A DNA stretch of 43,964 nt, taken from the NCBI GenBank assembly GCA_002779825.1, contig PEVN01000209.1, forward strand, positions 1 to 43,964. The letters are read 5' to 3'. The position numbers and the translations under genes were made by a program. Source of the DNA: Armatimonadetes bacterium CG06_land_8_20_14_3_00_66_21 (GTDB lineage Bacteria; Armatimonadota; Abditibacteriia; CG2-30-66-41). The notes under the pieces are model-generated. The model was given only the letters and a program-made list of their open reading frames with translations. It searched no databases and had not been told where the DNA came from. Shown here piece after piece: positions 35,595-42,267 of this stretch (position 1 is the stretch's first letter; each line of letters begins with the position of its first letter).

Positions 35595-37034
35595 TCACTT
35601 CGTCTTCTTCTTTGCCTTCAGCTCCCACCCGTGCTTTCCCCCGCGTGACTGCAAGTGGTCGTACACCTTCTTGTGCCCGCTGGTGTCTCGCACACTCCGC
35701 CACTGCTTCGCGAATTCGGGGTTGCTCAGGTCCGTCGCCGTCCGACCGCTATGGTTGAGTCCGTTGATCGGTACGCCGATATCCAACAGATACTTCGCGG
35801 TCTCGAACTTGCCGTTCTGGGCGGCCAAGTGCAGTGCCGTGAAGCCTTCCGCGTTGACAGCACACTTGTCCACCTTGCCTACCTCGACCAGCGTCTTCAC
35901 CACCGCCGCATGCCCTTCGGCCGCGGCCAGGTGCAACGCCGGGTCGCCCAAGTCGGTCAGTGCATTCGCGTTGGCTCCGGCGGCCAGGAGGCACGCGACC
36001 ATCTCCTGCTGCCCGCGGGAGGCAGCGATGTGCAGCGGCGTCCAGCTCTGCATCGCGGCGGGATCGACGTTGGCGCCGCGGTCGATCAGTGCCTGCGCGG
36101 TGGCGACATACCCTCCCTTTGCCGCCAGATAGAGCGCCGTCGCCCACCCCCCACCCATCGCGCTTGTTCGTTGGTCGACCGGCAATCCCGCCTCCAAGAG
36201 GCAGCAGACCGCCTCCGTGCGTCCACCGTCGGCTGCGTAGTGCAGCGCTGTCCATTTCCTGTCCGTCACCGCAGCTTTGTCGGCCCCGGCCTCCAGCAAC
36301 TTCCGAATCGCGGACACGTCGCCGGCTTGGGCGGCCTTGTGAAGCTCCGTACGTCCGTGTTTGCGGTCCTCATCGCTCAGGACGAGTGCCGTCTCGTCCG
36401 CAACAGGTCCCTCAGCGGGAGCCGCCGCCGGCTGAGGCTTGGCGGCCTGGCTCGGCACCGCCTCGCCAGTCCCACTGCACACCACGAGCACGGTCTGGAT
36501 CCCAATGGTGCCCGTACCGTTGTTCGCCAGGGAGATCCGGTTGCCGCCCTCCCGCAAGGCCCCGGCGGGGATCTCTACATGGTGCGTCTTCAGCGTCTTG
36601 GCGGGGGCTGCCGGCAACTCCAGCGGTTCATTGCCGTTGATTGCGACGCAGAGCGTCTTGGCGAGGTCAGCCTCAAGCCAGCCCACTTCGTCGATCTGCA
36701 CCGCAATCGCGCGCATCTGTGGCGGCGCGCTGAACGAGACCACCATCGCGTCGCCCGCTCCCAGCTTCCAGAGGCGCTTGCCGGCTTCCTTCACAAAGGT
36801 CTGCGGTCCCTGGCGGACACCGGCGTCGTCGACTTTGATGTTCCCGACAGTCTTCAGCGTGCCGCCGCTCAAGTCAGCGATCAGGGCGACGTTCGCTACG
36901 GTTGCTGGGGCTGCTGTTGCGACGACTCCCTCGGTGGGTTCCTCCGCGAAGGCGCCGCCGAGCCTCAGCCACGTCACCAAGAGCACGCTGCCAATCATCC
37001 GAGTGCCACTCACCACACGCACACTCCAATCCAT
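35595..37034 (-). CDS. Secreted ankyrin-repeat protein with N-terminal beta domain
   Basis: 479 aa. A hydrophobic signal around MIGSVLLVTWLRLGGAFA is followed by an N-terminal beta domain (about 50-190) resembling carbohydrate- or NPCBM-like modules (RLWKLGAGDAMVVSFSAPPQMRAIAVQIDEVGW). A spacer and about six ankyrin repeats follow (about 225-435; GRTELHKAAQAGDVSAIRKLLEAGAD and five similar units). The lysine-rich C-terminus is KAKKKTK. It is probably exported and binds proteins. The exact start is unsure: ATG 37034 is used, TTG 37055 and later GTG codons are possible, and none has a good ribosome-binding site. The protein is unrelated in sequence to the sugar cluster that ends 33 nt away. Confidence 0.78.
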   Translation of the reverse strand: MDWSVRVVSGTRMIGSVLLVTWLRLGGAFAEEPTEGVVATAAPATVANVALIADLSGGTLKTVGNIKVDDAGVRQGPQTFVKEAGKRLWKLGAGDAMVVSFSAPPQMRAIAVQIDEVGWLEADLAKTLCVAINGNEPLELPAAPAKTLKTHHVEIPAGALREGGNRISLANNGTGTIGIQTVLVVCSGTGEAVPSQAAKPQPAAAPAEGPVADETALVLSDEDRKHGRTELHKAAQAGDVSAIRKLLEAGADKAAVTDRKWTALHYAADGGRTEAVCCLLEAGLPVDQRTSAMGGGWATALYLAAKGGYVATAQALIDRGANVDPAAMQSWTPLHIAASRGQQEMVACLLAAGANANALTDLGDPALHLAAAEGHAAVVKTLVEVGKVDKCAVNAEGFTALHLAAQNGKFETAKYLLDIGVPINGLNHSGRTATDLSNPEFAKQWRSVRDTSGHKKVYDHLQSRGGKHGWELKAKKKTK

Positions 37035-37075
37035 CGCTGTTTCATGCGTCCCCAATATACCCGCTCACGCTGCCG

Positions 37076-37104
37076 TTGACAAATCTCCGGCTATGGTGTA
37101 GCAT
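37076..37104 (+). promoter_or_regulatory. Promoter of the 37144 response regulator
   Basis: A perfect TTGACA (37076-37081), a 17-nt spacer and TAGCAT (37099-37104). The leader is about 33 nt. Confidence 0.6.
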
Positions 37105-37143
37105 CCCTCAGTCACATCGTTTCCGCGTTCGGGAGTTGCTAAG

Positions 37144-37533
37144 GTGCCCAAGACGGTACTCGTCGCCGACGACGACACTGCCATCGTCCAGTTGATCAGG
37201 TTCAACCTTGAGCTGGAGGGCTACGCGGTTACGGTAGCCTACAACGGGTTGGCCGCGCTGGACGCGGTGAAGCAGACGCGCCCCGACTTGGTCCTTCTCG
37301 ACATCATGATGCCCAAGCTCGACGGGTGGGACGTGGTCAGCGAACTGCGCAGCGACGAGGAAACGCGGGATCTTCCCGTGGTGATGTTGACGGCCCTTGC
37401 GGCGGACAACGCGGTTGCCACCAGCATCGCCTTCGGCGCCGACGTCCATCTCAGCAAACCGTTTGAACCCGAAGAACTCCTGAACATCGTGCGCCGCCTC
37501 ATCGGCCCAGCAGAAGCACCCGCGCAGGCATAG
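37144..37533 (+). CDS. Receiver-only response regulator
   Basis: 129 aa. D9/D10, phospho-acceptor D53 (LLDIMMPK), T83 (MLTAL) and K105 (LSKPFEPE) are all present; there is no output domain. GTG start at 37144 with GGGAG 8 nt upstream. It resembles the 2010 regulator more than the 17347 one (IVQLIRFNLELEGYAVTVAYNG against IVRLVQVNLERAGYEVVTAFDG), suggesting a duplicated subfamily. It lies 88 nt before the SPOR gene and may share its transcript. Confidence 0.88.
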   Translation: MPKTVLVADDDTAIVQLIRFNLELEGYAVTVAYNGLAALDAVKQTRPDLVLLDIMMPKLDGWDVVSELRSDEETRDLPVVMLTALAADNAVATSIAFGADVHLSKPFEPEELLNIVRRLIGPAEAPAQA

Positions 37534-37621
37534 GGACGTAGGACAAGTCCCCGTCGGGTCACCGGTTGTCCGGCCGACGCCGTGACACAGCCTGCCTCAT
37601 CGCAGCAAAAGGAGCACTACC

Positions 37622-38560
37622 ATGTCCAACAAGATGCTGTCCCGGACCTTATTGGTCGGCATGTTCGGGGCGATCGGTGCCGCTTCGTTCTGCTTCGGGA
37701 AGTTCATCCTCGGCGAACGGGTCCTCAACCCCCAAGTGGCCGGCACGCAGCGCACCGACACGAACTCGCCCTCGGTCCAGGCAAAGGCCGACACCGCGAA
37801 GAGCGCTGCAAAGAAGCCGAGCGACGCCAAGTTGCCCGACATCGAGATCGAGACAGTCCCCGCCGACGCCAAGCCTGCCGACACGTCGACTAAGCCGGTC
37901 ACAGAAAAGCCCGCTGCCAGCGAAGCCCGCGACGAGGTCGGCGAAGTCACCCCCGAGCGCCCCAAAGAGACGCCTCGGGCCGCCAGCCCGGTACGGGAGA
38001 CCACCCCCAGGCGAGACGACACAAGCGCGCGGCCGACTGCCGTGCGTGCGGAGCAGCCCACGCGCGCCGAACGGCGCGACCCTCCGCGCGAGTCCACCCG
38101 TCCCGCCATCACTCCCACCCCGGCGCGTCGTGAGGTTGTTCGGTCGCCCGCACCCAGCGACGCCACCACCCGGGCGCGACCTGCGCGCACCCCCGAACGC
38201 GCCGCTGCGCGCTCCGTGACGCCTGCGCCCGCGGCGGCCACCCGGGCTGCGTCGCCGTCGCCGGTTGCTCCCGCCCCTGCACCTAAGCCGGCGCCCGCTG
38301 TGGCGACTCCCTCGCAGCCGCCCGCGCGGCCGCACCGCGTGCAAGTCGGCTCGTTCGACAACAAAGAGAACTCTCAGAAGCTCGCTGCCGAGCTGCACGA
38401 GAAAGGCTACTACACCTACACGCGCGAGACCAAGAAAGACGGCAAGACGCGCTTCGAAGTCCAGGTCGGCGCCTATGGTGACCGGGCGAATGCCGAGAAG
38501 GTGAAGAAGGAACTCGCCGATCAGGGCTACTCGTCCTACGTCGCCTCTACGCCTGACTGA
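37622..38560 (+). CDS. SPOR-domain membrane protein
   Basis: 312 aa. One N-terminal membrane helix (about 8-30, LLVGMFGAIGAASFCFGKFIL) is followed by a 200-residue disordered stretch dominated by P, A, R, T and E. A C-terminal SPOR domain (about 237-310) shows the two half-repeats VQVGSFDNKENSQKLAAELHEKGY and VQVGAYGDRANAEKVKKELADQGY. SPOR domains bind glycan strands stripped of stem peptides at the septum, so a role in cell division or cell-wall remodelling is likely. AAAGGAG precedes the ATG. It ends at a strong terminator. Confidence 0.9.
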   Translation: MSNKMLSRTLLVGMFGAIGAASFCFGKFILGERVLNPQVAGTQRTDTNSPSVQAKADTAKSAAKKPSDAKLPDIEIETVPADAKPADTSTKPVTEKPAASEARDEVGEVTPERPKETPRAASPVRETTPRRDDTSARPTAVRAEQPTRAERRDPPRESTRPAITPTPARREVVRSPAPSDATTRARPARTPERAAARSVTPAPAAATRAASPSPVAPAPAPKPAPAVATPSQPPARPHRVQVGSFDNKENSQKLAAELHEKGYYTYTRETKKDGKTRFEVQVGAYGDRANAEKVKKELADQGYSSYVASTPD

Positions 38561-38587
38561 GTCGCGCTCCACGGTCGCGCTTTGCGC

Positions 38588-38627
38588 AAGGGCTCCTTCA
38601 CCTGTTCCATGGCGAAGGAGCCCTTTT
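38588..38627 (+). terminator. Rho-independent terminator of the SPOR gene
   Basis: AAGGGCTCCTTC (38588-38599) pairs perfectly with 38614-38625 (12 bp, 14-nt loop), running into TTTTCC. It lies 27 nt after the stop. Confidence 0.8.
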
Positions 38628-38673
38628 CCGTGTACGCTCGTGACCATTCCGGCCTTTGAGGAGCTTCGACGAC

Positions 38674-39891
38674 ATGACCAGCGAGATCACCTTCCCCCAG
38701 ACCGAGGCTGAGTTGGCCGAAACGGTTCGCATGACCACCTTGGCGTTCCGTAGGCAGGTGACGCCGGAGTTGATGGCCGGCTTCTGGGCGGATGTGCGCC
38801 GCCCTGGCTGCCGGCCGGAGCATCAGCGCATTCTCAAGGTCGACGGGCGCATCGTCGCCGGCGCCCTGATCGTCGAGAAGGAACTCCGCTTCGGTGGGTC
38901 GGTGTTCCGGTGCGCCGGGATTGGCGACGTCGCCACCGACCCCGACTGCCGCCTGCGCGGGTTGGGGCGACAGATGATGGAGCACTGCCTCGAGTACATG
39001 ACCGACCAGGGCTACGCCGTCTCGGTGCTCTTCGGGATCACCGACTACTACCACAAGTTCGGCTACCGCCCTGCCGGCTGCGAGTCTTCGCTGACGCTGA
39101 CCGTGCCCGATGCCTTGCACGCCGAGGCAGGGGCACTCTCAGTGGGGCCCTTGCGGCGCGACGACCTCCCGGCGGCGGCCCGGCTGCACGCCAGGACCGA
39201 CGCGGCGCTGCCGATGACGTTCGTTCGGTCCACGGCGTACTGGCAGCACCTCTTCCCGCGGTTCAGGACCGCTCGCACGTTGCGCGAGGGCGGCGGCAAG
39301 CTCGTCGCGGCGTGGCACGGCGAGGTCGCCGACGGGGTCTACGTGGTCCGCCAGGTCGTTTCGCAGCCCAAAGCGCCGGTGATGTCGTCCCTCCTTGCCC
39401 ACTGCGCCCGCGCCGCCAAACGGGCCGGCGTCGAGAAGCTGCGGTTTCACCTCTCCCTCGACCACCCCTTCGCCCGGCACTGCCCCGAGTATGGAGCGGA
39501 GGCGTCAGTTCGCTATCCGCGCAACAGCGGCTGCATGTTGCGGGTCCTCAACTTCCGCTCGTTCGCCCGCAAGCTCCTCCCGGAGCTGTCCGCGCGCGTC
39601 GTCGCGGCGTCCCTGGAGAAGCCGCTGCCGAGCCTCACGCTCGCAACCGACCTCGGCCAGCTCGGCCTGGGCTTCGATGGGGACACAACCCTCCTGGAAG
39701 ACTCCCCGGCGTCCATTTCCTCCCGAGTCCGCGTGGACCAAGGCCGCCTCTGCCAACTGCTCAGCGGCTACCGCAGCATCGACGACCTCTCCGGTCTCCC
39801 CGGCGTCACCGCCCCGACCGCAGCGCTCCCCCTGCTACGCGTCTTGTTCCCCCAACGCTGCCCCTACCTCTGGCAAGCAGACCGGTTCTGA
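38674..39891 (+). CDS. Eis-like GNAT N-acetyltransferase, full length
   Basis: 405 aa. The acetyl-CoA loop R93-L-R-G96-L-G98 follows GIGDVATDPDCR. DYYHKFGYR (124-132) holds the tyrosine equivalent to Eis Tyr126, and the protein ends in F405, matching the C-terminal carboxylate that acts as base in Mycobacterium Eis. A second GNAT-like half (about 150-290) and an SCP2-like C-terminal domain (about 300-405) complete the Eis build. Eis-type enzymes acetylate amines such as aminoglycosides or lysines; the substrate here is unknown. GAGGAG lies 10 nt upstream of ATG 38674. It is the intact paralogue of the gene at 4446-5348. Confidence 0.88.
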   Translation: MTSEITFPQTEAELAETVRMTTLAFRRQVTPELMAGFWADVRRPGCRPEHQRILKVDGRIVAGALIVEKELRFGGSVFRCAGIGDVATDPDCRLRGLGRQMMEHCLEYMTDQGYAVSVLFGITDYYHKFGYRPAGCESSLTLTVPDALHAEAGALSVGPLRRDDLPAAARLHARTDAALPMTFVRSTAYWQHLFPRFRTARTLREGGGKLVAAWHGEVADGVYVVRQVVSQPKAPVMSSLLAHCARAAKRAGVEKLRFHLSLDHPFARHCPEYGAEASVRYPRNSGCMLRVLNFRSFARKLLPELSARVVAASLEKPLPSLTLATDLGQLGLGFDGDTTLLEDSPASISSRVRVDQGRLCQLLSGYRSIDDLSGLPGVTAPTAALPLLRVLFPQRCPYLWQADRF

Positions 39892-39987
39892 GGCCCCAGA
39901 CGCCGCTCGGCCCGCTCGGCGAGAGTCTTCCGACCCCGCCGTCCCTCCGACCGAAGGTCTCGCACCTCCGACGCCTGCGGTCTCGCC

Positions 39988-40263
39988 CTACCGGTACACC
40001 TCGTCATGGCTGCCGATGTCGAGCAGGACGATCTCCTTCTCCCGTAGCGCGATTGTCAGCGTCAGGCGGTAGCTATCGGTGACGCGAACCGCCTGCACCC
40101 CCTTTAGCTTGCCTCCGAGCTGGTGGTAGGCCAGGGGGGGCGCGAACGGGTCCTGCTTCAGGTCCTCGACGACTTGGGCGAAGCGTTCCCGGAGGTCGGG
40201 GTGCTTCCTCAGGAATCTGCGCGCCCGCCGCAGAAAGTACTGAGTGGCCACGATCGTGAACAC
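39988..40263 (-). CDS. RelE/ParE-superfamily toxin
   Basis: 91 aa from GTG 40263. The pattern RRARRFLRKHPDLRERFAQVVEDLKQDPFAPPLAYHQLGGKLKGVQAVRVTDSYRLTLTIALREKEIVLLDIGSHDEVY matches small RelE/YafQ-like toxins: basic N-terminal helices, then a beta-sheet with a YRLT strand and an IGSHDEVY end. Such toxins cleave mRNA in the ribosome. The start overlaps the antitoxin stop by one base (TAGTG), so the pair is translationally coupled. Confidence 0.85.
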   Translation of the reverse strand: MFTIVATQYFLRRARRFLRKHPDLRERFAQVVEDLKQDPFAPPLAYHQLGGKLKGVQAVRVTDSYRLTLTIALREKEIVLLDIGSHDEVYR

Positions 40264-40535
40264 TACGCTTCATCCTCGGCCGCAACCGCCCGCAGAAGCT
40301 CTCCCGTCGAGGAAAAGCGCCGAACTCGCCCTGCCCGGAGGTCTTCCATGGAGGCCAGCACCCGCGCCTCGTAGGCGTCCTCCTGCACCTCGATCAGCTC
40401 CCGATACCGTGCTTCCGACAGCACCACGTACTGCGGCTGGTTGTTGCGGATGACGTGGACATCCCCGACCCGGAGGAGGTCGTCCACCGCGGCGATGCCG
40501 CGCCGTTTGATCTCCTGAGCGGCTATGGTGTTCAT
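40263..40535 (-). CDS. Phd/YefM-like antitoxin
   Basis: 90 aa from ATG 40535, with AGAGGAG 7 nt upstream. The N-terminus TIAAQEIKRRGIAAVDDLL, then HVIRNNQPQYVVLSEARYREL is a Phd/YefM-type DNA-binding fold. The C-terminal segment (EDAYEARVLASMEDLRAGRVRRFSSTGELLRAV) is the flexible toxin-neutralising part. It is upstream of the toxin, the usual type II order. The complex probably represses its own promoter. Confidence 0.82.
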   Translation of the reverse strand: MNTIAAQEIKRRGIAAVDDLLRVGDVHVIRNNQPQYVVLSEARYRELIEVQEDAYEARVLASMEDLRAGRVRRFSSTGELLRAVAAEDEA

Positions 40536-40620
40536 CGCGCAACTCCTCTTGGCACGTGATCCAGCACCCGTGATGATACCAGAAGGAGCACGTTCGACCA
40601 AGCTACCGCGACCGAAGGTC

Positions 40621-41154
40621 TCATCTCCCCGGCACTTGCAGGTGCAACCCTGGTTGGCTCTTCGCCTCTTCCTCCGCCAGGCACGCGGCCGCCATGGTCG
40701 CCCTGACGACTGACGTGAGCGCCTCGGAGGGGCCGGAGGGAGCAGGGGTCTTGAACAGACCGACGATGTTGCGGCCGATCTGGATGGGCGTCATGATCAG
40801 ACCCCACGGGATCCCCCACCAGCCGAGGACAAGGCAGAACAGGGCGTCGTTGACCTTGCCCTTGGTCCCGCATGACGCACACACCACCTGCGGTCGGCTT
40901 GACCAGGAGGTCATGAACAGCGCAGACCACACCCGGTGCGACACATGGACGTCAATCGGCCCGTACCCGTCGCACTTCGCGCACTTCCCCCGGTAAACGG
41001 TCATCACTTCCTGCCGAACTTCTTCCTCCGAAAGCTGTTGGGCGAGACGCACGACAACGCCTTTCCCCAAGCACTTGTCGTTGCAGAACGTCAGCCCCTC
41101 GTCTTTCTTCCCTCCGAAGAGGATGGTGGAACCGCAGTATGAGCACTTTGCCAT
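40621..41154 (-). CDS. Zinc-ribbon membrane protein of unknown function
   Basis: 177 aa. Zinc-ribbon motif CSYCGSTILFGG ... FCNDKC at 4-28, then CAKC and CASCG pairs (about 58-94). One or two hydrophobic helices around ALFCLVLGWWGIPWGLIMTP (about 104-125) follow, then a short charged tail. GAGGAG lies 9 nt upstream of the ATG. The architecture suggests an inner-membrane protein with metal-binding cytoplasmic ends. I do not recognise a named family. Confidence 0.7.
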   Translation of the reverse strand: MAKCSYCGSTILFGGKKDEGLTFCNDKCLGKGVVVRLAQQLSEEEVRQEVMTVYRGKCAKCDGYGPIDVHVSHRVWSALFMTSWSSRPQVVCASCGTKGKVNDALFCLVLGWWGIPWGLIMTPIQIGRNIVGLFKTPAPSGPSEALTSVVRATMAAACLAEEEAKSQPGLHLQVPGR

Positions 41155-41467
41155 TGTTCGTTGCTCCTCTCTGCCAAAGGACGGGGTCGGTCAGCTTGAA
41201 GCGGGACTTCCCGATGGTCCTGACGCTGCGGCACAGCTCGTCGAGTTCCGCGGAGAGGATCTTCACGTGACCGGTCGCGGCGCCGGAGTCGCGGTCGGCC
41301 GAGTCATCCGCAGCGTACGCCGCCTCGCCCTCGGCGATCTCCGTGTCCCAGGCGGCTTCGGCCATCTCGGCAATCACTTCGGTGATCTGCGCCGCCACCG
41401 CCTTGCTCTCTTTTGCGCCGTCGATCTCCACGCGCAGGTTGTAGTGGCTCTCTTTGCTTTGGGGCAT
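40952..41467 (-). CDS. Small hypothetical protein, 3' end uncertain
   Basis: The start at ATG 41467 has AAAGGAG 7 nt upstream, so it is very probably translated. Residues 1-100 look like a real, acidic helical protein (DGAKESKAVAAQITEVIAEM and following). After residue 100, at the ribosome-binding site of the zinc-ribbon gene, the frame turns into an arginine-rich shadow of that gene for another 71 codons. The likely natural end is at about 41167, where TGG-CAG-AGA-GGA would be a stop if AGA were TGA. A lost stop or sequencing error is possible. No known family. Confidence 0.5.
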   Translation of the reverse strand: MPQSKESHYNLRVEIDGAKESKAVAAQITEVIAEMAEAAWDTEIAEGEAAYAADDSADRDSGAATGHVKILSAELDELCRSVRTIGKSRFKLTDPVLWQRGATNNGKVLILRFHHPLRREERRGADVLQRQVLGERRCRASRPTAFGGRSSAGSDDRLPGEVREVRRVRAD

Positions 41468-41496
41468 GTGCTGGCTCCTTTCTTTTCGACGGCGTC

Positions 41497-41530
41497 AACG
41501 CAGAGACGCCAAAACGCCAAGGCGCAGAGA
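41497..41530. repeat. 'CGCAGAGACGCCAAGGCGCAGAG'-type interspersed repeat
   Basis: AACGCAGAGACGCC, then AAAACGCCAAGGCGCAGAGA. Purine-rich CGCAGAGACGC-like units are dispersed in many environmental bacterial genomes. It is related in wording to the element at 20356-20525. It lies in the leader of the small hypothetical gene. Confidence 0.5.
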
Positions 41531-41550
41531 AGTGCTCTTGGTTCTGGAGT

Positions 41551-41765
41551 ACCTTTCGCAGGCTACTTGCGTGGTCTCCGCCGGTTACTCGGAGTGCTTT
41601 GCGGACTACTTGGATGCCTTGGCGTGTCGCTCGCGAGCCTTGTCGCGCTACTATTGGTCCTTTTGGGGCTACTTGTGACGCTTGATGGCTTCCTCGCAGT
41701 CCCTTCCCGGTTACTTTCGGTCCTTCGTAGCCATTTTCGTGTCCCTCCACGCCTCTACTCGATCC
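41551..41765. repeat. Degenerate 21-nt tandem repeat region
   Basis: On the plus strand a TAC/TACT core recurs at 41586, 41607, 41649, 41670 and 41712, i.e. in steps of 21 or 42 nt, with degenerate units at 41628 and 41691 and a 22-nt step back to 41564. The unit is about CCTTxxGGxCTACTTGxxG. A 21-nt unit equals seven codons, so all three frames on both strands repeat as heptads. The plus frame reads as hydrophobic L-x-x-L-L-x-V units, and one minus frame (41304-41750, open) reads as KGxxVxR-like units. None has a convincing start, so I list it as a repeat, not a gene. Confidence 0.55.
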
Positions 41766-42261
41766 TTAGCCCGTTGCTCGACTCGCCAGCTCCTGTATTG
41801 TCGTACGCGGTGACTCGGAAAGGCAGGCTAACATCGGGCGAGAGGGGCTGACCGGTCCAGTTGCGGGCGGAAGGAGCGGACAAGACGACGATGGTTCGCC
41901 ATTCACCGGTAGCAGCTTGCTGCTCGAGCTCAAAACGGTTGAAGTCGCTGCAACCAGCGAACGTCCATGTGAGCGTAGCGGCTGTCGGCGAGGCGGGAGC
42001 CACCGACACGAGGGTCGGAGCAGTCAGCGGGGAGGGCGGAAGGCCTTCGCCGGGGCTGCTTGGATCGGGTTCCAGCTCCTCAGGCGGTAGTTCGGTGGGG
42101 CTGTAGGTGACTTGGAGGACGCTGCTGGTCGCTGCGACCCGGCCGGCGGTGTAGGCGCGGACGACGACGAAGACCCAGTCGCCCGCGGCGGCGAAGGGTA
42201 ACTGGTCTTGAATCGGGAGGAGATGTGTGGGCTTTGTGGACCCAGGGCTGAAGCCGCTGGG
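41755..42261 (-). pseudogene. 5'-truncated fibronectin type III protein
   Basis: An open frame of 168 codons without a plausible start. It contains the second half of one FN3 domain (AGDWVFVVVRAYTAGRVA ... VLQVTYSP) and one whole FN3 domain (APTLVSVAPASPTAATLTWTFAGCSDFNRFELEQQ ... LPFRVTAYDNTGAGESS), and ends at TAG 41755. At its 5' end the frame meets TAG (42264-42262) and TGA (42270-42268, the GH57 stop), which are in the same frame. A GTG at 42009 gives only the last domain and has no ribosome-binding site. The most likely reading is a gene that lost its 5' end. Confidence 0.6.
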
Positions 42262-42267
42262 CTATTG

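Noticed and set aside
35655-37079. A 474-codon antisense frame over the ankyrin gene
   Set aside because: It mirrors the ankyrin repeat periodicity, as expected from a shadow. The sense frame carries a signal peptide and recognisable repeats.
38910-40082. A 390-codon open frame overlapping the full-length GNAT gene
   Set aside because: Its product is dominated by R, P and A, has no domain, and runs through the intergenic region and into the toxin gene. It is a GC-rich shadow of the GNAT reading frame.
41304-41750. A leftward 148-codon repeat protein
   Set aside because: It has no credible start, its second half is a shadow of the small hypothetical gene, and the 21-nt periodicity alone explains the open frame. 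It is kept as a repeat.
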